NCBI RefSeq assembly: GCF_951793255.1
Contig: NZ_OX636706.1
Coordinates: 2,102,001 to 2,166,000, forward strand
Direction of reading: 5' to 3'
From: Desulfovibrio piger
GTDB lineage: Bacteria > Desulfobacterota > Desulfovibrionia > Desulfovibrionales > Desulfovibrionaceae
Length of the DNA stretch: 64,000 nt
The position numbers and the translations under genes were made by a program. Shown in pieces: positions 9,266-18,825 of the stretch (within the stretch, counting starts at the first letter, position 1; the number at the start of each line of letters is the position of its first letter). Below the pieces are notes generated by a model. The model worked only from the letters and a program-made list of their open reading frames with translations. It did not search any database and was not told where the DNA came from.

Positions 9266-12256
9266 TCAGGCATGGCAAAGTGCCTGATAGTCGCACCAGC
9301 GGCAACCTTCGCCCGGACGGCCGGTGAAATCAGGGCCGTGCTCCATATGCCAGAGCAGCAGGGAGAGGACGTCAAAGCATTGACGGATGCGTTCGCCATT
9401 GTCCAGATCCAGCCTGGGCCCGAACAGCCAGTATTCCCGCCCCTTGTCGCGCAGTTCCACCAGGGCGGCGTCGTGCAGATCCTTGAAACCGGCGGCGTGC
9501 AGCATGCACAGGTAGGCGGGCAGCTGGATCATGCGCAGCTTCTCGGCCAGCTGGTCGAAAGCCCCGGCGGCCAGCCGGCGGCGTTCCTCAAGAGGGATCC
9601 CTGCGTCCCGGACCTGCGCCATGTGGACGAACAGGGCTTCGTCATCCCATAAGGCACCGGCAGGACTGTTGATGGTACCGGTCTTGTAATCCACGATGCA
9701 GAGGCCGTCCTCACGCCTGTCCAGTCTGTCCAGGCGTCCCTTGAAGGTATATTCCCGGCCGTTGCAGCTGATGACCTGGGTCAGGGGATATTCCAGTTCC
9801 AGGATGGTGGCTTCCGGCTGATTGCAAAGATATTCCTCCAGACGGCGCGGGGCCGCCATGGAGAACATCATCAGGCTGTCGGGCGGCAGCTGGGTCCGCA
9901 GGTCGTGTCTTTCCATCTGGCGCTGCAGTTCGGCACGCATGACGGCCATGTCGAAGGTCCCGGCATCCACCAGCTTGCCGCGATACGGACGGTAGAGCTG
10001 CTGCAGCACGTCGTGCAGCACGGAGCCCACTTCTGCCGGATCGTCTCTTTCGTTGACCTCCTGGACGGGCCGGAAGCGGCACAGATGTTTCCAGACGAAG
10101 GACAGCGGGCAATGCAGATAGGTATCCAGGGCCGTGGGAGAGATGGGCGCGGCCAGAAAGGCTCGCATGGCATCCTGCAAGGCCTGGTTGCGCTTCAGGG
10201 ACAGCTCGCGGGGCGGCATGGGGGCCACGGCACAGGTGGCCACAGCCAGCGGCGGCGTGCCCGGCTTGAGGATGGCCCCGGTGCGCTGCTCGTGCGCCCA
10301 GATGAGCTGCTCCACAAAACGGCTGCGGGCCTTCTTGCTGTCCATGAGTCCGGAACGGCCCTGGCTCTCCTGCCAGTAAAAATGCACCTCGCGGGCGCAG
10401 GCACACAGGCGGTAGAGGGTGTGGGAGGCCGCCCGTTCCCGGCGGCGGGCATCAGGCAGGCCGAGGATGCGGCGCAGGCTGTCCGGCAGCAGGGGATCCT
10501 GGCCTGGGGTACCGGGCAGGACGTCGTCGGTGGCATCGATGATGAAGATGCGGTCGAACTGGAGCAGACGGCTTTCCAGCATGCCCAGCACCTGCACACC
10601 ACCCAGCGGATCGGCCTCGAAGGGGATGCGCTGCTGTTGCAGCAGCTGGCGAGCCAGACCGTGCAGAAGGCGGGAGTCCATCTCCTCGCCGGACAGGGCA
10701 TTGTGCTGCAGTTCCGGCACGCAGTGGCGTACGAGCCGGTACAGGGCCTCGGCATCCAGGGGGAAGCGTTCCCAGACGGCCTGTCCGTGGCGGGTCAGGA
10801 AGTCGCTCAGGCGCAGCAGGGCGCCGGCCAGGCCGGACAGCGTGGAAACGGCGCCGAAATCCTCCAGCAGCAGGTGCAGCAGTTCTTCCAGCAGCGCGCG
10901 CTCGGGACCGGGGGCAGGGAGGGCACCGTCCGTGGCGTCCTCTCCGGCGGGAGCACCCATGCTTTCTTCGCCTTCGGCCAGGGTGGCCAGCAGATCCTCA
11001 TGGGCCACCAGGCGCCTGCCGCTGCGGATGCGGCGCTCCAGACGGCGGAGCAGGGGGCGCAGGGACTGCCCCGTGCCGGGCTCTTCCCCGGGCGCGGCGG
11101 CCTGGAGCATGCCCAGATAGGGGTGGCGCAGGCAGGCCAGCAGATAGCGCCAGTAGAAAAGCCCGTCCTTGTCCCGTCCTTCATGCAGGCGGAACAGGCT
11201 GTCCAGCAGATGGAAGAGGGGCGAACGATCCAGCGGATAGCCCATGGAGATGTTGACTTCCTTGTCCGGCAGATGGTGCAGCACGGGCAGCAGAAGGTCG
11301 CCGTGGGTCAGGAGGATGGCCGTGGATGCCTCCGAAGGGGCATCCAGATCCTGTTGCAGGGCCTTGAGTTGGGAGTGGAGGTCATAACCCGCGAAATAGT
11401 GCCATTTTTGCGCGTCTTCCACCGGAGAGGGCGCGTCCGCCTCCCAGGGCCGGGCCGTGGCCTGCCAGCGCTGCAGCCACTGGACGTGTTCCTGACAGGC
11501 CCAGTGCACAGGCGGCCGCTCTTCCTCATCATGCCGGGCCAGGGCCGGATCCGTGTGCAGGCAGACACGGGCACCGGCCTGCCAGAGACTGCGGAGCAGG
11601 ATGTCCTCGGTCTCGGTGAGCAGGGAAAAACCGGCCAGCAGCACGGGATGCCCGTCAGCCGGGCGCAGCAGATCGGGGATGTCCTCCGCATGGCGGGCGG
11701 CCAGCCAGAAGTCATGGCCCGGCGTGGTCCAGCCCTTTTGGGCCAGCGCCGCCACATAGGCATCGCGGATGCGCCCCAGAGCCCCCAGCAGGGCCGCGGC
11801 CGGGGGGCTCACCTCGTCGATGAAGGGCAGGTCGTCCGTGACCATGTTCTGGCCCAGCAGTTCTTCCAGCAGATTGGCCAGACGTATGCCCCAGGGCAGG
11901 AAGGCGTCCGGGGACAGTTTGCCGAAGCGTTTTTCCAGCTCGTGGTCTTCGTCGGCCAGATCGAGGACGCAGTCCCGCAACAGGGCCACCCTGTCCAGCA
12001 GGCAGGCCGTACGCAGCGGCACGGGGCTGGCATGCATGCGCCACAGGCGCACCATGTCCGGCAGGGAAAGGACCTTGGGCAGCAGGCCGGTGGTCCCGGC
12101 AGCGGCATAGATGTCCACAAGATAGCGCCACGGACGATTGTGGGGGACGATGGTGACGGCATCACCCGGCCGTCCGTCGCTCCAGAGGTCGGTGGCCTGT
12201 TTCAGGGCAGGTAGGAAGGGCTGCTGCCAGGAAAAGATATGGAAGGGGCTGCTCAT
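9266..12256 (-). CDS. addB: AddB-like nuclease subunit (PD-(D/E)XK, iron-sulfur type)
   Basis: AddB works with AddA to resect double-strand breaks for RecA loading. The 996-aa protein has a degenerate helicase body and a C-terminal nuclease with GSVLHDVLQQLY, GRLDRLD and IVDYKTG near residue 850. Four Cys for a [4Fe-4S] staple are visible: one in TYLHCPLSF (about 715) and three at the end in CRWCDYQALC. The N terminus lacks an obvious Walker A. Its start overlaps the addA stop by 4 bases, showing coupling. A weak short hairpin with T5 lies just past the stop. Confidence 0.88.
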   Translation of the reverse strand: MSSPFHIFSWQQPFLPALKQATDLWSDGRPGDAVTIVPHNRPWRYLVDIYAAAGTTGLLPKVLSLPDMVRLWRMHASPVPLRTACLLDRVALLRDCVLDLADEDHELEKRFGKLSPDAFLPWGIRLANLLEELLGQNMVTDDLPFIDEVSPPAAALLGALGRIRDAYVAALAQKGWTTPGHDFWLAARHAEDIPDLLRPADGHPVLLAGFSLLTETEDILLRSLWQAGARVCLHTDPALARHDEEERPPVHWACQEHVQWLQRWQATARPWEADAPSPVEDAQKWHYFAGYDLHSQLKALQQDLDAPSEASTAILLTHGDLLLPVLHHLPDKEVNISMGYPLDRSPLFHLLDSLFRLHEGRDKDGLFYWRYLLACLRHPYLGMLQAAAPGEEPGTGQSLRPLLRRLERRIRSGRRLVAHEDLLATLAEGEESMGAPAGEDATDGALPAPGPERALLEELLHLLLEDFGAVSTLSGLAGALLRLSDFLTRHGQAVWERFPLDAEALYRLVRHCVPELQHNALSGEEMDSRLLHGLARQLLQQQRIPFEADPLGGVQVLGMLESRLLQFDRIFIIDATDDVLPGTPGQDPLLPDSLRRILGLPDARRRERAASHTLYRLCACAREVHFYWQESQGRSGLMDSKKARSRFVEQLIWAHEQRTGAILKPGTPPLAVATCAVAPMPPRELSLKRNQALQDAMRAFLAAPISPTALDTYLHCPLSFVWKHLCRFRPVQEVNERDDPAEVGSVLHDVLQQLYRPYRGKLVDAGTFDMAVMRAELQRQMERHDLRTQLPPDSLMMFSMAAPRRLEEYLCNQPEATILELEYPLTQVISCNGREYTFKGRLDRLDRREDGLCIVDYKTGTINSPAGALWDDEALFVHMAQVRDAGIPLEERRRLAAGAFDQLAEKLRMIQLPAYLCMLHAAGFKDLHDAALVELRDKGREYWLFGPRLDLDNGERIRQCFDVLSLLLWHMEHGPDFTGRPGEGCRWCDYQALCHA

Positions 12257-15200
12257 GCCTCGTCCTCACAGAAGTAGCGGGGATAGGCCCCAAGATCCGT
12301 AAACAGTTCCGAAGCGCTGTCGGGTTCCACCAGGCGGAAAGACTGCCTGTCCAGATAGATGAGCAGGCCGCGGGCCACGGTGGTGCCGCTCTGTTCCAGA
12401 CAGCGCAGATAGCGCTGCACTTGCCGGACATGCTCGTCCATGACCCTGCCGCTCTTGTAGTCCACCACCAGGGTCCCCCAGGACAGGGGGACGATGAGGT
12501 CGGCACGCAAAAGGTCCCGGCGGGAACCGTCGGCGGCCAGCATGGATTGCTCCGGCACACCGCGCCGCTGCCAGAGGCCGAACTGGGGCAGACGCAACAA
12601 CCAGAGCAGGCAGGATTCCATGTCGGCGGCAACGCTTTCCCTGTCGGGGGCGTCCTGTCCGTCGGCAAGGGGGATGGTGGCGAGCACTTCCCGCACGGCA
12701 GCTCTGATGTTGTCCTCGCTGAGGCCGCCCAGAGGCAGCTGCTCCAGACAGGCATGGAGCAGGGTGCCGCGATCCCGTGCGGAAAAGTGCATCCGTTCCA
12801 GCTGGTTGCGGTAGATCTTGAGCCGGGGCAACCATTGCATGGGACGCCAGTCTTCTTCCGGGTCATGCGGCACTGCCGTCTGTCCGCCGGAGAGCTGGTC
12901 GGGAGTGCTATCGGCTCCTGCGGTTTCTGCTGCCGGGGCCGTATCGTCTTCTCCTTCCTCCGCCACAGCAGGCTGGACCGGATGCAGCACGTCGTCTCCG
13001 CCTTCCAGCAGGTAGGGGACATCGAGTCCGGCCTGCTGCCAGAGGACATCCAGGGCGTGGCTGCCGCAGCCCTTGCGCACGGTGGCGGCGCTGGTACGGA
13101 AGACGAGGAGCTCTTCCCGTGCCCGGGTAAAGGCCACATAGAACTGGTTGAGCAGTTCCATGGCCTGCCGCAACAGGGCTTCGTAGTAGACCCTGCCGCA
13201 ATGCGGGCCGTTCTTGCAGACCATGCGCAGGCCGTCTTCCTCCATGAGCACCGGGTCGCTCGCCTTCAGGGTGGCATCGGTCCAGGGCAGGAGGACCACA
13301 GGAGCCTCGAGGCCCTTGGATTTGTGGACGGTCATGATGCGAACGGCGTCGATGCCCTCAGGCATGGGGACTTTTTCCTCCTCGCCCTTTTCCTGCCAGT
13401 GGGCCAGAAAGTCGGGCAGGGTGGCCAGGCCCTGATCCTCGGCATTCTTGAGCACTTCAAGGAAGCAGCGCAGGAAAACATCGGCATCGGGATAGCGTTC
13501 GAAGACCTGCAGGCGGTCATACCATTCCATGACCGTGTCGTAGGGCGTCATGAGCCCGGCCTGATTGTGGAAAGGCGCCAGGACGGAGGCCCAGAAGCCG
13601 GGGAAGTTCCGTTGCAGATGCTGCACCAGGGGGATGCTGCCCCTGTCCACGCAACTGTCGTGCAAAGCCTGAAGGTCGGGGACAGGCAGGGGGCCCTGCT
13701 GCACCAGACTGCCCGTGACCACGGTCCAGAGGGCCAGCTCGTCTTCCGCGTTGCACAGGAACTGCAGCAGGGCCACGCTCTGGATCACCAGAGGATGGGT
13801 GGACAGCAGCAGGCTGTTCTCCGTGACGATGGGGATGTCGGCCGCTGCCAGATCCTCGGCCACCAGTGCGGCCTGGGCATTGCTGCGCACCAGCACCATG
13901 ATCTCCTGCCAGCGACGGCGCGGGGCCAGTTCCTGCCGGAGCACATGGCGCAGGCGCGCCAATACGGCGGTGTTGAGTTCTTCGCTGCTGTCACCGTCGA
14001 TGGCTTCCACGCGCACAAGGCCGCCGGGAGGCGAGCTGGGCGAAAAATCCTGGGCCGTCCCGGCATAGCCCGCGGCCACACGTTCGGCATAGCTGTCCAG
14101 CAGATCGTCCGGCGTGTCCTGCGGCATCAGGGCGGCAAGGGCCTGCCGGGCTACGGCGGCATCCTCCAGAGGCGAGAACAGGGCATTGTTGTGCGCGATG
14201 ACCTGACGGCAGCTGCGCCAGTTGGCCGTGAGCGTCTCGTGGCGCACATCCGGGGCCAGAAGGCGCAAGGGAGCTTCGATGCCGTCAAAAAGGGCGGCAT
14301 CCCCGCCACGCCAGCCGTAGATGGCCTGCTTGACGTCGCCCACCCAGGTCAGGGAACCGCCCCGGGAAAGGGCCTCTTCCACCAGCGGGCTCAGGGCCTG
14401 CCACTGTTCGCGGCTGGTGTCCTGGAATTCGTCCAGCAGGAAATACTGCAGGCGGCTGCCCAGACGGCACAGGGCCTCGGAGACGCCAAAGCTGCCGCTG
14501 AGCACCAAGGCGGCCATCTCCGGCACCAGGACGGCGGGCAGGGTGCCTTCCTGCTGCTGGTTGGCCCGCATGGCGTGGACCAGCAACGTGGCCAGCTGGA
14601 CGGCCGGGGCAAAATTGCGGGCCGAACGCAGCAGGGCATGACGGCGGCTGAAATCCGGCAGCCAGGACGTCAGTGCCTCCAGTACCGACAGCAGTTCTTC
14701 CGTACGCTTCGTTTTGGCCGTGAGGAATTTGTCGACCTCGGGCTCGGCGATGGACTTGAGCTTGAAGGCCCCTTCGTCCCGCTCCTGAAGGCGCACCAGG
14801 GCCTTGCGGCTCGTGGCATGGAGCTTGGTCTTGGCCTGCTCCTCCGCGTCGAGGACAGCCCGGATCAGGCCGCGCGTCCTGTTCCAGAGCTGCTGGTGGC
14901 GGCTTTCCAGCTCTTCCGGGCTGGCGATATCCGTGAATTCGTCGCGCAGGATGCCATCCAGCAGGGGGCGGATGATGTCGCCCAGCTTTTCCCCCGCATT
15001 GAAGCCCTTGCTCTGCTGCACATGGACGATGGCCCAGTAAAGGTCGCGCAGCAGTTTTTCCATCTTCTCGTTGCCCTGGGAGGCCTGGTTGAGCAGGGTA
15101 TCGAGATAGGGCGTCACGGCATCCATGCTCACGAAGGCGGGCTGGAAATCCGGGGGCAGATCCAGCTGCAGGGCGGCCGAACGCACGATGGCGTGGAGCA

Positions 15201-15543
15201 GGCTGTCGATGGTGCGGATGTTGAGGCTGGCCAGATCTCGCAGGATGACGTCCAGCCAGCGGGCGGCCATGTCGGGCGTCAGGGGGATGCCTTTTTCCGG
15301 CGTGCCCAGGGCGATGGCCTTGAGGCGGCCGATGACGCGGTCGCGCATCTCGCCGGCGGCGGCATTGGTGAAGGTGATGGCCAGGATCTCGTCCCAGCCC
15401 GAGGGGCCGGTGCCCAGCCCGCAGGAGGCGGCAGCGGCCGGTGCCGGGGCCCCGCAGGCCGCCAGCAGACACAAAAAACGCCGGGTCAGGTCATAGGTCT
15501 TGCCTGACCCGGCGGATGCCTTGACTTGATACAGACTAGCCAT
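12253..15543 (-). CDS. addA: AddA-like UvrD/Rep-family helicase-nuclease
   Basis: This is the ATP-driven 3'-5' helicase and nuclease subunit of the recombination exonuclease. Walker A ASAGSGKT is at residues 9-16, followed by superfamily 1 motifs (LDEFQDTSREQW, WVGDVKQAIYGWRGG, MTVHKSKGLEAPVV) and a C-terminal PD-(D/E)XK domain with VVDYKSG near residue 1030. At 1096 aa the length is typical. The start overlaps the end of the phosphofructokinase gene by 8 bases and the end overlaps addB by 4, so the genes share a transcript. Confidence 0.92.
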   Translation of the reverse strand: MASLYQVKASAGSGKTYDLTRRFLCLLAACGAPAPAAAASCGLGTGPSGWDEILAITFTNAAAGEMRDRVIGRLKAIALGTPEKGIPLTPDMAARWLDVILRDLASLNIRTIDSLLHAIVRSAALQLDLPPDFQPAFVSMDAVTPYLDTLLNQASQGNEKMEKLLRDLYWAIVHVQQSKGFNAGEKLGDIIRPLLDGILRDEFTDIASPEELESRHQQLWNRTRGLIRAVLDAEEQAKTKLHATSRKALVRLQERDEGAFKLKSIAEPEVDKFLTAKTKRTEELLSVLEALTSWLPDFSRRHALLRSARNFAPAVQLATLLVHAMRANQQQEGTLPAVLVPEMAALVLSGSFGVSEALCRLGSRLQYFLLDEFQDTSREQWQALSPLVEEALSRGGSLTWVGDVKQAIYGWRGGDAALFDGIEAPLRLLAPDVRHETLTANWRSCRQVIAHNNALFSPLEDAAVARQALAALMPQDTPDDLLDSYAERVAAGYAGTAQDFSPSSPPGGLVRVEAIDGDSSEELNTAVLARLRHVLRQELAPRRRWQEIMVLVRSNAQAALVAEDLAAADIPIVTENSLLLSTHPLVIQSVALLQFLCNAEDELALWTVVTGSLVQQGPLPVPDLQALHDSCVDRGSIPLVQHLQRNFPGFWASVLAPFHNQAGLMTPYDTVMEWYDRLQVFERYPDADVFLRCFLEVLKNAEDQGLATLPDFLAHWQEKGEEEKVPMPEGIDAVRIMTVHKSKGLEAPVVLLPWTDATLKASDPVLMEEDGLRMVCKNGPHCGRVYYEALLRQAMELLNQFYVAFTRAREELLVFRTSAATVRKGCGSHALDVLWQQAGLDVPYLLEGGDDVLHPVQPAVAEEGEDDTAPAAETAGADSTPDQLSGGQTAVPHDPEEDWRPMQWLPRLKIYRNQLERMHFSARDRGTLLHACLEQLPLGGLSEDNIRAAVREVLATIPLADGQDAPDRESVAADMESCLLWLLRLPQFGLWQRRGVPEQSMLAADGSRRDLLRADLIVPLSWGTLVVDYKSGRVMDEHVRQVQRYLRCLEQSGTTVARGLLIYLDRQSFRLVEPDSASELFTDLGAYPRYFCEDEA

Positions 15544-16855
15544 GCGTCTCCTGCTGCGGCAGCATACCGGCCAGCATGCCCTGCCCCGTGGATTCCAGGG
15601 CGGCGCGCCAGAGATCGGAATAGATGTTGAGCTTGCGGCGGCGGCGCGTCACCAGCTCCAGCGGCAGATGCACGTAGCGGTCCTGGATCTTGCCCACCAC
15701 CATGTCGGTGCGCCCGGCCATGGCCGCATGGACGGCGTACTGGCCCAGGAAGCCGCAGTAGACCTTGTCGTTGGCCGTGGCCGGCACGGAGCGGATGATG
15801 TAGCTGGGGTCGATGTACTTGAGCGCGTGGGGGATGCCGCGGGCGTCCATATAACGCTTGATCTCGGAGCGCAGCAGGTCGGCCACGTCGCCCAGCAGCA
15901 GGTTGCCCGAGGCGTCGGTGACGCCGGAACGGTCCAGCAGATGCTGGCCGGCGCCCTCGGCCGCCACGATGACGGCGTGATGGCGGCTTTTCAGGCGTTC
16001 TTCCAGCGCGGGCAGCAGGCCGCCTTCCCCTTCGAGGGTGAAGGGCGCTTCCGGCACCAGGACAAAGTTCACTTCCTTCATGGCCAGCGTGGCCTGGGCG
16101 GCGATGAAGCCCGATTCCCGGCCCATGAGCTTGACCAGGCCGATGCCGTTGGGCATGCCCCGGGCCTCGGTGTGGGCGCATTCGATGGCCTCGGTGGCCT
16201 TGTAGACGGCGGTCTCGAAGCCGAAGGACTGGGGGATGAAGTTGATGTCGTTGTCGATGGTCTTGGGGATGCCGATGACGGCGATCTTGAGGTTGCGCGC
16301 CTGCACTTCGCGGCTGATGCTCAGGGCGGCCTTCATGCTGCCGTCACCACCGATGACGAACAGGATGCTGACGTTGGAGCGTTCCAGGCTGTCCACGATC
16401 TCTTCCGCGGACTGGGGACCGCGCGACGAGCCCAGGATGGTGCCGCCGAAGCGGTGGATGTCGGCCACGCGTTCGGGCGTCAGTTCCATGGGCTGATGCC
16501 CGCAGGCCGGGATGAAGCCTTCCAGCCCGTAGCGGATGCCCATGATGGAGGGCACATGGTAGGCGTGGTGCGCCTCCATGACGATGGCGCGGATGACGTC
16601 ATTGAGCCCCGGGCAAAGGCCACCGCAGGTCACGATGGCGCATTTTGCCCGGCTGGGATCGAAGTAAAGTTTTTTCCGGGGGCCGGCAGCCTCGAAATCC
16701 AGACATACGGGTTCGGTGAACTCGTCGCAGAGTTCCCTGTCCACCTGTATGGGCAGGCGCACGTCATCCACCCAGGTACGGTAGGGCAGCCTGGACGTGA
16801 GTTTGGGGGTGCCGAGAGTACGGATGCTGGTATCGATGGCGCCGGTTTTGGTCAT
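15536..16855 (-). CDS. 6-phosphofructokinase, probably ATP-dependent, PFP-like clade
   Basis: This enzyme phosphorylates fructose 6-phosphate to the 1,6-bisphosphate in glycolysis. The 439-aa protein has an N-terminal extension, then GGLCPGLNDVIR, GGDGSMKAA around residue 170 and PKTIDNDI around residue 195. Glycine rather than aspartate after GGD argues for ATP over pyrophosphate as donor; the PKTIDND motif places it in the long clade that also includes PPi enzymes. GIGLVKLMGRESGFIA is the sugar-phosphate site. It lies between an HD hydrolase and addAB and overlaps addA, an odd operon for a glycolytic gene. Confidence 0.9.
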   Translation of the reverse strand: MTKTGAIDTSIRTLGTPKLTSRLPYRTWVDDVRLPIQVDRELCDEFTEPVCLDFEAAGPRKKLYFDPSRAKCAIVTCGGLCPGLNDVIRAIVMEAHHAYHVPSIMGIRYGLEGFIPACGHQPMELTPERVADIHRFGGTILGSSRGPQSAEEIVDSLERSNVSILFVIGGDGSMKAALSISREVQARNLKIAVIGIPKTIDNDINFIPQSFGFETAVYKATEAIECAHTEARGMPNGIGLVKLMGRESGFIAAQATLAMKEVNFVLVPEAPFTLEGEGGLLPALEERLKSRHHAVIVAAEGAGQHLLDRSGVTDASGNLLLGDVADLLRSEIKRYMDARGIPHALKYIDPSYIIRSVPATANDKVYCGFLGQYAVHAAMAGRTDMVVGKIQDRYVHLPLELVTRRRRKLNIYSDLWRAALESTGQGMLAGMLPQQETHG

Positions 16856-16882
16856 GCTTCACCTCGTGGTGGGATGCTCGGT

Positions 16883-17431
16883 TCAGGCAGGCTGCGAAAA
16901 GCAGTCGCGCATGGCGGCGATGGAAAGGGCCAGGAAGGCATCCAGCGGCAGGCCCGCCTGTTCGCACTGGCGGATGTTGTCGCGGCAGACGCTGGCGGCA
17001 AAGGCCTTGTCCTTCATCTTTTTCTTGATGCTCTTGACTTCCATGCCTTCATAGCCCGTGGGCCGCATCAGGGCGGCGGCGCTGATAAGGCCGGTGATGG
17101 TCTCGCCGCAGCGCAGGGCGAAGTCGAAACGGGTCTGGGGCGCACAGCCGGTCATCTCGCCGTTGTGGGCGCGGATGGCGGTCAGGGCCTCTTCGGGCAG
17201 TTTGCCTTCCAGCAGGCGGGCGCCTTCCAGACCGTGCTTTTCCGGTGTGGCTTCCGTGGCGGGATAGTCCACATCGTGCAGCAGGCCGGTCAGGCCCCAC
17301 AGTTCTTCATCTTCACCAAATTCACGGGCCAGGGCCCGCATGACGGCCTCGGAAGCAATGGAGTGTTGCAGCAGGCCCGCCTGGACATGGTTCTCCGCCA
17401 GCAGGGCCAGCGCTTCGTCTCGTGAGATCAT
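16883..17431 (-). CDS. HD-domain hydrolase
   Basis: HD proteins are metal-dependent phosphohydrolases, often acting on nucleotides. The 182-aa protein has His23, then the HD pair His52-Asp53 in GLLHDVDYP, KHGLEGARLL and an AHNGEMTG stretch, matching the metal ligands of the family. No partner domain is attached. It is the first gene of the minus-strand operon continuing into phosphofructokinase and addAB (27-base gap). Substrate unknown. Confidence 0.88.
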   Translation of the reverse strand: MISRDEALALLAENHVQAGLLQHSIASEAVMRALAREFGEDEELWGLTGLLHDVDYPATEATPEKHGLEGARLLEGKLPEEALTAIRAHNGEMTGCAPQTRFDFALRCGETITGLISAAALMRPTGYEGMEVKSIKKKMKDKAFAASVCRDNIRQCEQAGLPLDAFLALSIAAMRDCFSQPA

Positions 17432-17730
17432 GATGGTATTCTCCTTGCCGTGATTCTAAAACAGGCAGAACTGCATAGCAAGGGAAAGCCCCGCTATCCA
17501 GGGAAGGAAGCATGACGGGGAAAAGAGGGCGAGTGATGCCGTTCCGTTGAGGCTCTTCCTTATATTATGGATACTGCCGGACAGCGGCAGGGCAGGGGCT
17601 TGATGGACGGAGCAGGAAGGGAAAGGCTTTTGCCGGCCTGTGGCGGGCGCGGGGGCTGCCTGTTGACAGCGGCCCGGATATGCCCGATGTAAAGGGATTC
17701 AGATAATCCCCGCAACAAAGATTGGGAACT
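17432..17730. promoter_or_regulatory. Divergent intergenic region between HD hydrolase and ricT
   Basis: This 299-base gap must carry promoters for both directions. On the plus strand a TTGACA lies at 17663-17668 with a poor -10 (ATGTAA or TGTAAA) 18-19 bases on. An AT-rich TATATTAT at 17562 could be part of a minus-strand -10. No operator-like repeat stands out. Confidence 0.35.
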
Positions 17731-18813
17731 ATGCCAATATACGGTTTGCGCTTTCGCGCTTTGGGACAGACCCTGTACCATACGGGCCCTGCCGATCTGG
17801 CCGTGGGCGATCATGTGCTGATCGCGGCCGATCAGGGGCAGGCCCTGGCGCAGGTGGTCTCCGGTCCCTATGATTATGTGGCCGGTGTGGAGCCGGAGAG
17901 CCTGACGCCCATCGAGCGCCGGGCCACGGAAGAAGACCTGGCCGAGGGCCGCACCAACGAGAAACTGGCCCGCGAGGCCACGGAGTTCTGCCGCCAGTGC
18001 ATCCGTGACCGCCGCCTGGACATGAAGCTCGTGGACGTTGAGGTCTTTTTTGACCGCAGCAAGCTCATTTTCTATTTCACGGCGCCGGCCCGCATCGACT
18101 TTCGCGAGCTGGTCAAGGATCTGGTGCGCGAATACCGCGCCCGTATCGAACTGCGCCAGATAGGGGTGCGCCACGAGACCCAGATGGTGGGGGCCGTGGG
18201 CAACTGCGGCATGGTCTGCTGCTGCCGCCGGTACCTGCGCAAGTTCGCTCCCGTGACCATCCGCATGGCCAAGGAGCAGAACCTGTTCCTCAACCCCGCC
18301 AAGATCTCGGGCATCTGCGGCCGTCTGCTCTGCTGCCTTTCCTACGAGCAGGAGAACTACGACCGCTTCCACCACAATTGCCCGCGTCTGGGCAAGAAAT
18401 ACCAGACCACGCAGGGCACTATGAAGGTGCTGCGGGCCAACATGTTCCGCAATTCGCTGTCCGTGCTCAACGAGAACAACGAAGAACAGGAACTGACGCT
18501 GGAAGAATGGCAGGCCCTGGATCCGCATCGTCCCGAGCCCCATCCCAACAATGCCCAGCCTAAACAGGCGCAGCAGCCCCAGAAGGCGGCACAGGGGGAT
18601 GGCCTGCTGGTGGTCTCCGTCACGCCGGAGAACGTGGACGATCCCAACCTGTTCGCCGATGTGCTGCCGCCCGATGCGCCCCTGACCGCCGGGCCGGAAG
18701 TCCAGCCGCAGCAGGCCCAGCCGCAGGCCGAGGCCGCCCCCGCAGAGAACAGCAAAAGTCGCCGCCGCCGTCGCCGCAAGTCGCAGCAACGGCAGGACGG
18801 TGCCGCCGAATAA
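17731..18813 (+). CDS. ricT: RicT / PSP1-domain protein
   Basis: RicT (YaaT) is part of an iron-sulfur complex that in Bacillus speeds RNA processing; in other phyla its role is less defined. I take ATG 17731 (MPIYGLRFRALGQTLYH), 360 aa; a TTG three codons earlier is possible. The PSP1 core contains the conserved Cys clusters GNCGMVCCCRRYL and GICGRLLCCLSYEQENYD, likely Fe-S ligands. The last 100 residues are a low-complexity Pro/Gln/Ala tail ending in an Arg-rich SRRRRRRKSQQR, possibly RNA-binding. metG starts 12 bases after the stop. Confidence 0.9.
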   Translation: MPIYGLRFRALGQTLYHTGPADLAVGDHVLIAADQGQALAQVVSGPYDYVAGVEPESLTPIERRATEEDLAEGRTNEKLAREATEFCRQCIRDRRLDMKLVDVEVFFDRSKLIFYFTAPARIDFRELVKDLVREYRARIELRQIGVRHETQMVGAVGNCGMVCCCRRYLRKFAPVTIRMAKEQNLFLNPAKISGICGRLLCCLSYEQENYDRFHHNCPRLGKKYQTTQGTMKVLRANMFRNSLSVLNENNEEQELTLEEWQALDPHRPEPHPNNAQPKQAQQPQKAAQGDGLLVVSVTPENVDDPNLFADVLPPDAPLTAGPEVQPQQAQPQAEAAPAENSKSRRRRRRKSQQRQDGAAE

Positions 18814-18825
18814 ACGGAGTCAGAC

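Noticed and set aside
12421-15507. Very long plus-strand open frame (about 1000 codons) opposite addA
   Set aside because: It mirrors a well-supported gene, has His/Gln/Gly-rich low-complexity translation typical of antisense frames in GC-rich DNA, and shows no family motif.
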